A stretch of 64,000 nucleotides of DNA from Trichoderma breve (Eukaryota > Ascomycota > Sordariomycetes > Hypocreales > Hypocreaceae), in NCBI RefSeq assembly GCF_028502605.1, contig NC_079233.1, forward strand, positions 3,596,001 to 3,660,000, written 5' to 3'. The translations under genes and the position numbers were made by a program. How positions within the stretch are numbered: the stretch's first letter is position 1; each line of letters opens with the position of its first letter. The notes under the pieces were generated by a model. The model did no database searches and was not told the origin of the DNA. It worked only from the letters and a program-made list of their open reading frames with translations. This document shows, in pieces, positions 21,086 to 32,901 of the stretch.

Positions 21086-21986
21086 ACACGCGTCAGAGCT
21101 ACGCGCCTACTCCTCACAGCTACATCCCCAACACGAGCCTGTCCGCCACCATCAACCTCGATGAAGTAACTCTCGACCCCCCTCCCCCGCTTCCTCGGTA
21201 TAAATCTTGCGTGACAAGACAAGACACAGCTGGCTAACCCTGATCTCTCTGCTGCACACAGGAGGTGAAACTCAGCAACACCCGCGCCGAGCGCGACCTC
21301 CAAGACTCTCTCGGCGAGCTGTTTAGCATCATAGTCACGCTGGATGAGCTGGAGAAGGCGTTCCTCAAGGATGCTGTCCCCGAGGCCGAGTACACGGACA
21401 TTTGCGAGCGCTCGCTGAGGCAGTACAAGGCGCTGCTGGCGGACGAGACGATCGCAGCCGAGTTTGGAGACTTGGAAGACTTTAAAACCAAGTGGGAGGT
21501 AAATGCGCCCCCCAAGCTACTGTTTCAAAACATTGAAGATTGTATGTCATGTACCTCAGCTAACACTTAGCCATCACCAAAAAAAAGCTCGACGTCCCCC
21601 GAGCGACAGAACGTCTCCGAGTAGGCATGCCCTCCACAACCATCAACGCATCCTCTTCCGCCCTCGCGGCCGCGCCCCCAACCGCAGCCGCCAACAACAC
21701 CAGCGGCGTGCTGATCCTCGAGGCGACGCAAGAGTTCATCACGTTCCTTGACGCTGTCAAGCTCGGCCTGCTGTCAAAGGACCAGCTGCACCCGCTGCTC
21801 TCGGACGTGATCCAGTCGGTGAACCGCGTGACGGACAAGGACTTTGACAACAGGGGCAAGATTGTGCAGTGGCTCATCACTCTGAACCAGATGAAGGCCT
21901 CGGACGAGCTGGGCGAGCAGCAGGCGAGGGAGCTGGAGCTGGATATCCAGCAGGCGTACCAGGGGTTTAGACGGACTTTGACATGA
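21082..21986 (+). CDS. VPS28: ESCRT-I subunit Vps28
   Basis: Exons 21082-21165, 21262-21498 and 21588-21986 give 239 aa, against 242 in yeast. Vps28 is part of ESCRT-I on endosomes, which sorts ubiquitinated cargo into multivesicular bodies; its C-terminal domain recruits ESCRT-II/III factors. The N-terminal region has EVKLSNTRAERD and LGELFSIIVTLDELEKAFLK, which are family hallmarks. After the linker the four-helix C-terminal domain includes EFITFLDAVKLGLLSKDQLHP and ends QQAYQGFRRTLT. Intron 1 (96 bp) has a normal GTAACT/CACAG pair. Intron 2 (89 bp) needs an unusual acceptor, AAAAAAG before CTCGACGTC, because the nearer CTTAG would shift the frame. The start is the first ATG in frame with the conserved region. 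Confidence 0.93.
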
Positions 21987-22141
21987 GAATTTTTCCTTTT
22001 TGTATCATGTAGTAGCATGCTTCTGTGTCTATATAGAAATACAATACCAAATAATGACCCATGAAAATGCGTGTAGTAGGAGATGATAATTGCGTCATGT
22101 CTCCTTCAGCTCATCCAGCCCAGAGTATCATTCTCCCCTCA

Positions 22142-23437
22142 TCACACCAGGAACGTCCAGAAACTCGGATACACAAACTCCTCCTCGAATATCCTCCTCA
22201 CCTGCTCCAACACAAATCTCTCCACCTTGCCCACATTCTTCAGGCTCTGCCGCCCGCTCTCCCGCTCGCCAATCTCGCTCTCGACCTTAATCTCCTGCAA
22301 CAGCCCACCGAACCTGCCTCCAGGTTGCTTCTTGCTAGTCGTCTGCACATCCCCTCCTCCTGTTGTAGTAGTAGTTGTTGTTGTTGACGTCTCCGTCGTC
22401 CCCTCACCATCCGGTCCCACCGCAGCCAAAGCATCATCCGGATTCAAAAAGCAGAAATGCACCCTCTTCCGTATATGCGCCAAAACACCCACCCCATCAA
22501 ACGTCAGCCCCGTGATATTCAGCTTGAGCGGAATCCCCACGAAGCTCGGCATCGGGTAATCCAGCAAAATCTCCGCCGTCAGGTTCAGCCGCACGTCGCC
22601 CGAGTAGCGGATCCGGAACACGGCCTGCACGTCCTCGACCCGGGGCTCGCGCCGCGGAGACGCCGTGCCTTGGTCGGGATCGGGCCTCTCGTCGTCTTCG
22701 ACGGCTGAGCCGCTGATGGGGCCATGGCTGGTTGACGGCCGAGACGGAGGGCCGAGAGTGCTTGATACGTCTGACTTGGCCATGCCAGACCCCGATCCCG
22801 ATCCCGAGGTCGGATCTAACGCCTGCAGGTTATCCAGGGAGCTGAGCGATGCCTCACGGCTGTGATACGGCGTGGGCTCCGAACTGGGCGCCGTCGAGCC
22901 CATCCAGCTGCCGCCCAGATGAGCACCCGCAACCGCCGCCAACGGCGTCTGCGTGCCCGTCGCCAGATGCGCCTGAAAGTAGTTCCTCCCCGGTCCCCCC
23001 AAGATCCCCGGCGTCGACGTGCCCAGAAACGCCCTGCCGACGTCGTGCCCGCTCACATTCACGCTCGGGCTGAAGCCCATCATCTCGCTCTTCAGCCCCC
23101 TCAAGCCATCCTCGCGCCTCCTGTTTCCAATCAGCGCCGCCGCGGCTGCAATCCTCTCCCTCTCAGCAGCGCTCTCATCCTCACTGCTCTCTTCGCTCGA
23201 CTCCTCATCATCCTCCAGCTCTTGCTCGTAAAAGTCTGGCAGCGGGTCTGTAATGTCCTTTAATTCCAGCTCTGGCGGAATCGTGCCAAAGTCGAATCCA
23301 TGCACATTCACGGATCTAATGAAGCGTGGCAAAGGCACCGTCTGGAATTTGGTGTGGATGAACGTTCTGATGCTCTCGGCAAGCGCATCGCCGTCCGGCC
23401 CCGTGGTCAGCGTCTCCCAGTTGAGGTCAATCGACAT
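22142..23437 (-). CDS. MDM12: Mitochondrial distribution and morphology protein 12 (ERMES subunit)
   Basis: A single-exon frame of 431 aa from ATG 23437; the upstream in-frame extension is ignored because [10 protein letters not shown] is the conserved Mdm12 start. Mdm12 is the cytosolic SMP-domain subunit of the ER-mitochondria encounter structure and carries phospholipid between the two membranes with Mmm1 and Mdm34. Visible SMP elements are the N-terminal WETL...FIHTKFQ helix region, [19 protein letters not shown], and the C-terminal half with [22 protein letters not shown] and the ending [11 protein letters not shown]. Two inserts typical of filamentous fungi break the domain: an acidic Glu/Ser segment at about 72-95 and a Ser/Gly/Pro-rich region at about 140-280. 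A run of eight Thr lies near 350. It converges on VPS28 with only 155 bp between stop codons. Confidence 0.95.
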   Translation of the reverse strand: MSIDLNWETLTTGPDGDALAESIRTFIHTKFQTVPLPRFIRSVNVHGFDFGTIPPELELKDITDPLPDFYEQELEDDEESSEESSEDESAAERERIAAAAALIGNRRREDGLRGLKSEMMGFSPSVNVSGHDVGRAFLGTSTPGILGGPGRNYFQAHLATGTQTPLAAVAGAHLGGSWMGSTAPSSEPTPYHSREASLSSLDNLQALDPTSGSGSGSGMAKSDVSSTLGPPSRPSTSHGPISGSAVEDDERPDPDQGTASPRREPRVEDVQAVFRIRYSGDVRLNLTAEILLDYPMPSFVGIPLKLNITGLTFDGVGVLAHIRKRVHFCFLNPDDALAAVGPDGEGTTETSTTTTTTTTGGGDVQTTSKKQPGGRFGGLLQEIKVESEIGERESGRQSLKNVGKVERFVLEQVRRIFEEEFVYPSFWTFLV

Positions 23438-24020
23438 TGGACAAGAAAAATGAAGAAATGGATTAAATTGAGGGATGAAAAGCCGCACAGCAGCCGTTAG
23501 TCATTATAGTACAGAGTGTTGAAGGAACTGGATTGTTAAAAGAGTGTTGAAAAGCTTAAGAGCGTCGCTGAATGAGTGGGGTTGTTAGTGTCATGAATAC
23601 CTCACTCAACTTCACTCATTCTTTTATGACGGCGTCAACACACAATCACATCACCACTGTAGCATTTTAAACCAGAAAAAAAGAATTCTTGAGATTAAAC
23701 TATTTCCAAGAAAAATTACACAGCTTGTATAAAAACCTTTTACAATTTCGTCTTTCTAAGCCAACTTTAAACTCCGGGATGTAACATTTAGGGTATCTCG
23801 CTGCTGCTTCAGTTAAATATCATCTCTCCAACACATGCAAGAATAAGCGTGTACAACTCTTCAACCAATTCTGTAAAAGAAACGCAATGGGGCGAGCCTA
23901 GATACCAATACGCCAACGCCATGATAAGGAGAATCCGACAAGGGGCCGTTACACACTTCAGCGGACTGTTCATTGTAAACTCTGTTCTTCTCTTCCTTCT
24001 TGGGTTCCAAGACAACTCCC
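23438..24020. other. Intergenic, MDM12 promoter and FAB1 3' flank
   Basis: MDM12 starts at its left edge and FAB1 ends at its right edge, both on the minus strand. AT-rich, no other gene recognised. Confidence 0.6.
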
Positions 24021-27000
24021 TCAAGCCTCTTGATCTTCAAATCGTGCTCGACCATATAGCATGTTATACTGAGGCTTGTTGAACAGGTGCCAGCAGTTGG
24101 GAGCTTGCAAGATATATCTGTGGAGGGATTAGCCCGCAGGAACTGCCAAACAACGCAGAGCATGCTACTCCGAAAGACGTAAAATGAGACTTACCTTGCC
24201 ATGGCCTCTCTGAATCGAGACTTGTATTCCTTCGGACTAGTCACAGTCGGCCGATTCCGACCACCGCCTGCGAAACCGCGATCTTTGATCCAACTTTCAA
24301 GCTTCTTGTCCCACGTATATGTTCTGATGCAATCAATGATGCCGACGACAAGTTCTTTTCTTCTCTCGTCAACTGCAATCATCAAAGAGTAGTCCATTAC
24401 GTTCTGTCGCGCCAAGAACAACGTATCGTTCCAAACCGACGCCCTCAGGAGCTTCTTGGAGTGTTCGCGCGCAAATAAGGGAGATTCATAAATGTACTCC
24501 ACCATGTTTTCGTCCAAAAGGACCTCGTTCTGCTCGCCAGTCGCATTGATCTTGCGGTTACGCATGGAGCCCTTCAAGTCAAAGATTCTCGTTGGAGAAC
24601 GGTCGTAGAAGAGATTCTCCGTAACCAGCAGGTCCAACTTGATGTCTGTTCCAGTCACTGGGTTTTTAATGACGACTTGGAAGAATCCCATCATCTTTGC
24701 GATTACAGACGGCAAGTCGTGGAACAGTGCCTCGGCCATGATGCTGAAGTATCCTGGCGCAAATCGCAAGAACGCAGATGTTTCGATTGTTGAAAGTGAC
24801 TGTATGCAAAGATTGGTTAGCGCAACCTGAAACTTCTCGTCCCCCATGATTCTGCTTTTCCTTACCTTCAAGACAAGTCGATCATCCAGAGTCTTCAAAA
24901 AGACAGATTTTGTTTTGCCACCCTTTGAATCCCACTGAAGGCACCGTGACAACGACTCCACAATACGCTCGGAAACACCACACTTTCGTCGAAGAGCATC
25001 GAATTGCTCGGCGTAAAAAATCTTGCAAGTCATGACCGCGGCACCTTCTTTGAATTGATACTTGAGATGCGTGCCAGTGGATCGGAGCAGACTCTTCTCT
25101 AGCTCTGTTTCGTCAGCGGCCCAATCTGCGCTGTCTGATACTGGGGCCGATTTGGGACCGATGTTGAAGTCACCTTCGACATCACCATCAAAATTTCCGT
25201 CTACATTGCTCTCCACATTGTCATCAGCAATTTCATCCGGAATATCTGTTTCTCGGAGCATAGTCTGGTGCGCATCTCGCCGGATATTGGCCAACTTCTC
25301 CTTGTAATCGTCGCTGTTGAGGGCCAGTGCAATAACCGAGCTCGGCTCGTCTTCCCGAACAATAATATCTGAGTCCACAAAGATGTGGTCAGTGGCGTTG
25401 ACGGGGTATTCTAACGCTGGCCATCCGCTTGCTGATCGTTCGGCCCAGAAGTTGGTCAGGTACTTCATCAAGCTCATTTTTTCGTGCTTTGGAAGCTCAA
25501 GTGGAATTTCCGCGTTAGAGTCAGCCATTTCTTTGATGTCGGGCATAAATTCGTCGGATACTGAGGGCTCAGCGTCACTAGTACCGCCCTCGTCGTCCGA
25601 AAGACCCTGGTTTGTGTTCACGTTGGTGCTATCATCATCCCATCGAACTTGACCATCTGATGGCAGGGGCGGTTCGCTAGGAGTTGGTGGTTCCGTCTGC
25701 GACCCTGTCTTGGATGATTCTTCTCGCTTGCTTCCTAGAGGAACTGAGGACGTATCCTGCGACTGGGACTGCGATTCCATGTCCTGCTCTGTGCTTTGTT
25801 CGCTTGTGACAGCTGGCTCGTCAAATGCTTCATTGACGTTGTCGTATACTTGTACAATTGCCTGCGTTGATGTCTTGGGGAGCATAGGACGAGGGTTCCG
25901 CATGCTGGCCGCACGCTTCTTACGGTCTCGGATGCGCTCCTTCTCAAACTCCCTGCTGAACTCCCTGCTGAGCTGTTCAAAGTGCTTAGCCAGAGTAGTA
26001 ACCTTTGATTCCTTCTTCTTAGGAACAAGGCGCGGAATACTCGATCCAGCTATTTTCCCTCGATTTTTCAGCACGTTTAGGCCGAGTCGCTCAGACAGTT
26101 TTTTCTCCGATTTGGTGGAGTGTTCTGACTGCTGATCGGAATTCTCTGGCACCTTTGCCACTGACTCGGAAGAGCCAGACGATTTGCCCAGAGACTGTAA
26201 CCTAGCCAATGTCCGGGATGGCTGTGATGCAGCTCTAGTCACTGGTGGCGATGTGCTGGTGGTAGACTTTCGTCGAACGCCTTGTTCTGAGACCTGTCTT
26301 GGTGTTTCCATATCGGCGGGTCTCTCGTTGGAATCCTGCGATTGCCTTGGCTGGGCAGACTTTTTCAGGGCACTTGCGTCTATCCTTTCGCTGAGGGACC
26401 GCCCCGAGATTGAAGAGTTTGTGGGACTTCGAGCCATTCTGACGGGCGGCGATTGTGATGCTGGCACCGCATCTGGCGGAGTTGTTGCAGCAGGGGCAGT
26501 TTTAGCATCCTCATTGCCAGCAATGGCTTGGGAATCTTGAATCATAACAGGCGCCGTGCTGGCCAAATCCAATGGCTGAACCTGCTCAATGGCGTCTTGC
26601 GTTATTGTCTGTAATGGACCGTCGCCTTCAACATCGACCTTTTCTCCAGCAAGCTTTGAAGAAGTGGCACTTGCCTCCATGCTGTTGTCAGTGAAATCTG
26701 TCGGTTGTGTAGACTTCTCCTCTGCCTCGGAAAAGGTCTGGGATGGGCGCTCTTCGCTGTCCCCGGCAGACCCTGTTCCTTCATTGGACCCAAGGGATTC
26801 CTTTGACTCGTTGTCGGTGAAAATCTTCTTTAGCTGCAACATTGTGAGTTGTCGCATGTCTTTGTCTCCCAAGAAATCTGCCTCAAACGTAGCAAAGACT
26901 TGATCCCATTCGCTAGCCGTCTCCAACATTTCTCGAACAATGATGTTAAATGGGACAACCTCATAGTACTTGGAATTGACATAAATCTCTTGCAAGCGTT

Positions 27001-30000
27001 GGATCATGAGGGCTTCCTCTTCCTTGGCCTTTTGCTTCAGTCGGTCCAGCTCTGCTTTGCAAGACTCAGCCTTTTCGGGGAGGACACTATCGATCCTAAT
27101 GCTTTCGAGCCGGGCAATCACGGAGGCCATGAATTTTGCCCAGCGCTCATCCATCTTTCCAAAAATGTCATTCTTGAGCCTAAGGTCATTGCTCACTTTC
27201 CACGTCAGTCGCGCCCGCGGTACGACAATTTCCAGGAGATCGATTGGGTCCCAGTGAATCCGGACACGAGAATCGTTTAGACTGAAATAACGGACGTGGT
27301 CTTTTTGATGGTCGTGGGGGCATTCCATGGCATCCTTCATGCGCAGGCCGCGTCCCCAATACAACAGCTCTAGATACTTTCCAAAGGAGTACTTGAAAGT
27401 AGTCTCAGACATTGCTATCTCCTCCGAATCTTTCTGGCAGATCTTGCAATAACTCCACATGGAAATCCCATCGCCCAGTTCTGGTGACCTGGGAGGGGCG
27501 TTCGGGAGATGCTCCACAAACACCGTGATCCGGAACTGGTCATGGACAAAAGTACGATGATGCTGGGCCATTTTGCGGTCGCATCCATTAGAGTCGCAAA
27601 TTTCATCTTTGCTGTTTACTAGGTATTCGATATACTGGCCGAGGGTACAGTCTGGATCCATGCTGCTATCTTCGCGCTGCTCATCGTAAAAGTTGATGCC
27701 GACTAAGCTGGGCTCCGTGCAAGGAATTTTAGTTTCGGTGCAGATGACGGAATACAGTATGATGATATTTTGGTGAGAGTAAGGGTCGAACAAGTCCAAG
27801 TTGCCCTGGATATAAGTCTCCCACTGACGAGTTTGAGTCTGGTAATTATAAAGAGCCTTGTCGTATTCGGCGTCATGCACGGCGTGGAGAATTTCCATAA
27901 TTTGACGAGGCGCCTTCTGACCAAGCTCTTCGACCATCTCAGGTTTGATAAGCTGAAACTTTGGAGGGCCACTCTTTTCCAAATCTTCCTCAATCATGTC
28001 CTGGTCCCTCAAGCGTTTGAGATAGAACAGGCGCCTTTCTTGCTCGCGAGCTTTCATGAGAAGGTACGGCTGAGTGAATCGCACATATGGCGACACCGAG
28101 AGAATCTTGGTCTCATATTTGGCCACCATATCGCTATAGAATGTCGGCATGGGCACGTCGTCTGGGACCTGACTGAACGTGGAGTCATGGGTATGAGATT
28201 CATGTAGCGATAGCAGCCTTGGTGGTTCAGAAAGCATCTGGTCCAATGGAGGCTGTGACAAAGCTTCATCTGTGCCTCCGAAGCTTGAGCTATCCATCGT
28301 CAACTGTGAGGGCGGCTCGCTCTCGCTCGATGGCTGGTTGACTACAACGATGGGGCCGGTTCTGCCACCGCTGTTGGTTGTATGACCAACCGAGTTCAGT
28401 GACCGGATGCTTTCATTCAATGCTTGGAAGGAATTCGACATTGACGTCGAGTCGTTGGCCTCAGGAGGCTCGACGGATTCATCCCGCAAAAGACTGGATT
28501 CAAGTTTGAGATTGTAAACAACGTAGACCATGAAGTCGGTGATGTATTTCATTTTAGCAAGAAGAGCGTCGCTAGCTCCTCGAAGTGTAATGGTACAGCC
28601 GAGCTCGGGTCGACATCCAGAAAGAAAGATGTAAGACTTCTTTCGTCCTGGGTAGTCATTGTTCACAAAGGTCCTGACCTCAAAGGCACTGCACCTCCCG
28701 ACTTGAGCTTCCAACATGTCAAGAGACTCAATGATCTTAGTCTCAGTACATCGGGCGACGGCTGCAATCACTGATCGCTTGACGTTGAAGGCTACCGAAA
28801 TATTGGCTTCGGAGAGGTACTGCAAAGCCAAGCCAGAAATAGTCTTCTCGGCAAGCAGAACCTGAGGTTTAAGCTGCGCGATCCTGTTAACAACGATTCT
28901 CAGAAATTCTTTCTCTTGGGCAATGACCGGCTCCAAGCTCATAAATTGCTGCTGGTGTCTCTGGTATTCAATCGGAAACCCGACAAGTAGAATCCTAGGG
29001 TTCGTGATTTTGCGTGGCATACTCTTCAGTGCAAGATTCTTGGTGAAGACAATGCCGGAGATGTAGGATGTGTCACCAGGTTTTCCTCCCGGAATTCTCT
29101 TGAGCTTCACATAAGTCCGAATGTCCATGGATTCGCCATTTGCAACGTCAGGAGATACATCATCAGTGGCTTGTAAAAGAATGGGGACTAGCGCTTTTTG
29201 CCATGCCCCGGGATTAGGTATATCGGCATCACGCAAGAGTTGATAGAGGAGCTTGTCGACATGCTTCAAGCTGGATTCGTTAAGCTTGGTTTTAGCTGCC
29301 TTGCGTTTCTGTAGGGAGTTGCTTCTGGTCAGCTGGGTCCCGCTGTGGTTTGGATGAATGGAGTTATCCACAGGAAACAACAGCTCTGACGATGCTGACG
29401 GTCCCTTGTAAACAGATTTAGGGCGTGGAGATCCGAAATGATGAACACTCCCGCTGACATTGCTGAGGTTGCGGCGTCGGTTTGTCCTACGATGGCTAGC
29501 AAAGCCAGGTGCCATTTCATCGAGCCCAAATCCACTTCGGCTAAAGTGACTCATTCCGCTGACACTCTTTTCGCCGCCTCTATGGCGGTGGTGTTGCTGC
29601 TTCTTGGATGTATTCATGAGTGCAGAAAGATTTGACTTGTCAGGGTCAAAGCTCGTGGAAGGTATCTCAGCCGACGCGAGGGTCGCAAAAATACTGCCGA
29701 CCTGCTCGTCTCCGCTAGAGTCATCCGACATGAAATCTGCCAACTCCGGATCGATGATGTTGTCATCATGGAAAGCTGGGAATTTTGTTCGTCTGGCATT
29801 CTCTTCCTGAATACCCTTTCGAAACGGAGCCTGATCCGGCTTGATTCTCCCTAACAATCCATGCTTTGAATGATGCCTCTTATGGCCAGCAGATGATTGC
29901 GGTCGACCAGAGGATAGAGACTTGAGAGAGCGAGACGAGCTTGGCCGGCTCAGCTGTGGAGCACCAATCTCCAGAACAGATGAATTAGGGTTGGACTCTT

Positions 30001-31639
30001 TGACTCGACGGGCGGCCTGTATCGTCATCATTGGCGTAGTTACTGGTCTTGAAGTCTCCGAGCCCTCGATCACTTCTGGTTCCTTGTGGTGCTGTGCAAA
30101 GGCTACCGTTGATTTCCTAGGATCCTCTGTGCCAAATATTCTCGGTAGAAAGGACTGCTCATCTCCAGAATCCTCAGAGGCACTTGCATCAAATCGTCGA
30201 GTGATGACATCAAGGCAGCGTTTGCAAACCCTTAGAGAGCCGGGAAGGCCAAATTTGTCACCTGGAATGACAATGGTACACTTGGAATCGAAGATGAAGC
30301 CGCACGTTCGGCAGTGATGCTTCCTGCGGAACGCTGTGAATTGAGATTGGCAAAGAAAACACTCTTTTACTGTTTCGTCCTTCATCCAAAACTCCTTGCT
30401 TAATATCTGCCTGCGCATTCTGTCTAGCTGAGCATTCATCTGGTCTGATGCCCCTTGGTGGCTGTGGCTCGCTGTGGTGCCGGGGATGCGGACATCACCG
30501 GATCTCGAGCGCTGGGGGTTGGATTCTTGAGAAAAAGAATTATGATGGACTGAATTGTGAGCATTTGTGCTAATAGGGCTAGCTTCAGCCGTCCCACGGT
30601 CAATAGACGAGTCTCGTGAACCGTATCTAATGTGGTTTGAATGGCTGATACGATCAATGACGGCGGGTTTTCGCCGGATATCATCGGGGGATAGCAGAGA
30701 CGACGCGGCAGAGGGACTTCGCGAGTGAAGTGTTTGCAGTGGCGACATTAGGGGAGCTTTTCCTTTTACTGGACTCAACGGGGCGTCGCCGCTTGCTCCT
30801 CCAACGCTGGAAACGCTCTCGTCTCCTTGCGACCCCGAAGGAATACTGCCTTCTGGTGAATCGACGGGCGAGAGGCGGGTCTGGAAGCCTGGTCTGCCGG
30901 TGCTTCCTCGACGTGAACTCTGGGCCGCGCTGTCTTCAGTATGAGCAGAACTACGGCTTGGCTCTCGTTTTCTCGCGGAGGTGATGGTGGGCTCGGCGGC
31001 TGTCACATCGCTTGTGGCGTTTGTCGGCAGGCTTTGCCGACCAGATGGATTAGATTTGGAACTGCCAATCAAGCTGATGCTTCCAGACTTGGATGTAGCG
31101 GGCATTTGCGGCCTGCCATCCGTAGGACCGATAGAAGTTGTGGGAGAAGAAACATCGGGTGGTGCTGGTTGAGACGATGTGCTGGATATAGTCGCCCCTG
31201 TTTCGGCGCGGTTCAAGGAAGATATAGAGGGCTTCGACCGATGTCCCTCACCCGTGGATGCCTTTCTAGTTAGGTTTTCCAGCTTCTCTGCGTCGTCCTC
31301 ACGCTGCGCCGCCTTGGACGAGCTGGCCGCACCAACCGCCACTCGAAGTCGGCTATAGAGACCGCTTAGACCTTGCTGTACTGTTCCGCGGCTCTCCGTA
31401 TCTGGGACGATTACCGGAGGAGGGGCAAAAGATTCGTTGAAAAGAGTGAGTGAGTCGGTTCGGCTGGCTGCGGTATGTATCTGGTCGAGGGCCTGCGCCA
31501 TCTGTTCCTTTTCGAAGGTGGAGCTCACAGAGACAGAGTTGATGGAGTCACGGCGATCTCGCGAGTTTGTAGGGGAGATGAGGGAGCCGGAGAAGGAGGA
31601 GCCGTCGAGGGGCTTCGAGATGGATATATTGGTTGCCAT
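24021..31639 (-). CDS. FAB1: 1-phosphatidylinositol-3-phosphate 5-kinase
   Basis: Proposed exons are 31639-24866, 24799-24195 and 24117-24021, giving 2491 aa. Fab1 makes PtdIns(3,5)P2 on endosome and vacuole membranes and controls vacuole size and acidification. A FYVE zinc finger (about 415-480) has the RRKHHCRTCG signature. The Cpn60/TCP-1-like domain is at about 815-1040, a Cys/His-rich CCR domain at about 1300-1580, and the PIPK kinase domain begins near 2190, with FFQVVIKN, FDLKGSMRNRK and MDYSLMIAVD. The first intron is 66 bp with no stop; removing it restores DRLVLK-SLSTIETSAFLRFAP. The last intron is 77 bp; its GTAAGT donor creates an apparent TAA stop at 24191-24193. Splicing restores FREAMARYILQAPNCW, like the PIKfyve C-terminus. 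The rest of the gene is one long exon with disordered linkers. Confidence 0.95.
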
Positions 31640-32901
31640 GGTGGGATATGGCCGACAAGACGAGAGCTGTGCAAGTCACAAGTCGCCTACGCCAGATGCG
31701 ATCTGGATGCCTTGCTCTATGCTATGTAGGTGTGGTGCAACGACACGGGCATGGAAGGGAGAGGGCACGAAAGGTATGTAAACACCAGGCCGTCGCTCAG
31801 GCGTCTATTTCCAAGCGAAGGCGCATCCGAAACGTTGCTGGCATGGTGGTGTAGGAGAAACAACGAAGAGAAGCTGTCGAGGACTCGAGGGCAGCGTTTC
31901 GGAAGGCTTGGGGCAACAACTTGAGCTTGCTTTGTCACAACCCGAGCGTTTGTGATGCAGGCCGCGGGGAGCTGCTGATGCCGCCGCCGTACCTACGTCA
32001 GTGCGGGATGTGCAAGTACTCTGCGAGCTATCGCCCGCCTGGGAGGTACAAGCACAAGCAGGATGCTGCCTGTATGTATGTAGGCGGGCTGCAGGTGAGA
32101 ATATGCGAGACAGAAAGCAGAGGCTCAAGATGCGGTGCGTGCAGATGAAATGCAGGCAGAAGCAGTTGGCGAGGGGCTCCAGATGTCGTCAGTGGTTGGG
32201 AGGCAACGAGGCACCGCCCGATTTGGCAGATGCCCGACGATGTTGCTAGTACCGCCTATTCGAGATTAGAGAGTAGAGCTGCGCAACGATCCAATATTTT
32301 GCCCGTCGAGTGCTTAGTACTGCGGATTTGATAATGTCACTGCTAAAGCCTAAGCACCTCTTGGAAGCTCGTTATCATCCTCGTGGCTCCCGTCGACAAG
32401 GTACCTGCTGCTACCTGATACCGGTCCTCGGCCAGGTACCCGGGTACTTCCACCAGCAGCAGCAGCACCAGCGGCAGAGGCGGTGGCGGCGGTGTCGCGG
32501 TCTGGAACGCTTGTACCAGAGTACTTGTCATGCAACAGCCATGCGCTAAGGCCGCCCGTACATCTCCCGTATATTTAGTACGAGTGCCTGTTCCCGTGCT
32601 CTGTATCTTCCAATCCAGCACCCTGCGAACCCCCACTCCCAAGACGCGATCTGAATCCTCAACTCCAGAAAAAATTCCTGGACCGCGTTTTGCGACGTCC
32701 CGCTCGCTTGCATGGTGTTTGACATTCGAGTCATGGGATCGGAAGCCCTGTCAGCGCCCAACGAACTGCCTCGGATTGCCTGACGAATCTGCCATTGTTG
32801 AGCTTCGTTTGGCGGGACTCGACTCGGCACTGCTCAACGGTCACCCCAGCTCAGCTCTCTTCTGTTGCTGACGAGGTGCAAATGCACCGCCGGCGCATGA
32901 G
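31640..32901. other. Divergent promoter region of FAB1 and the proline-rich gene
   Basis: The two genes start back to back across 1.26 kb. The segment 32395-32590 has several GTAC-containing palindromic motifs (for example GGTACC and GTACCAGAGTAC). No independent coding sequence is recognised. Confidence 0.6.
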
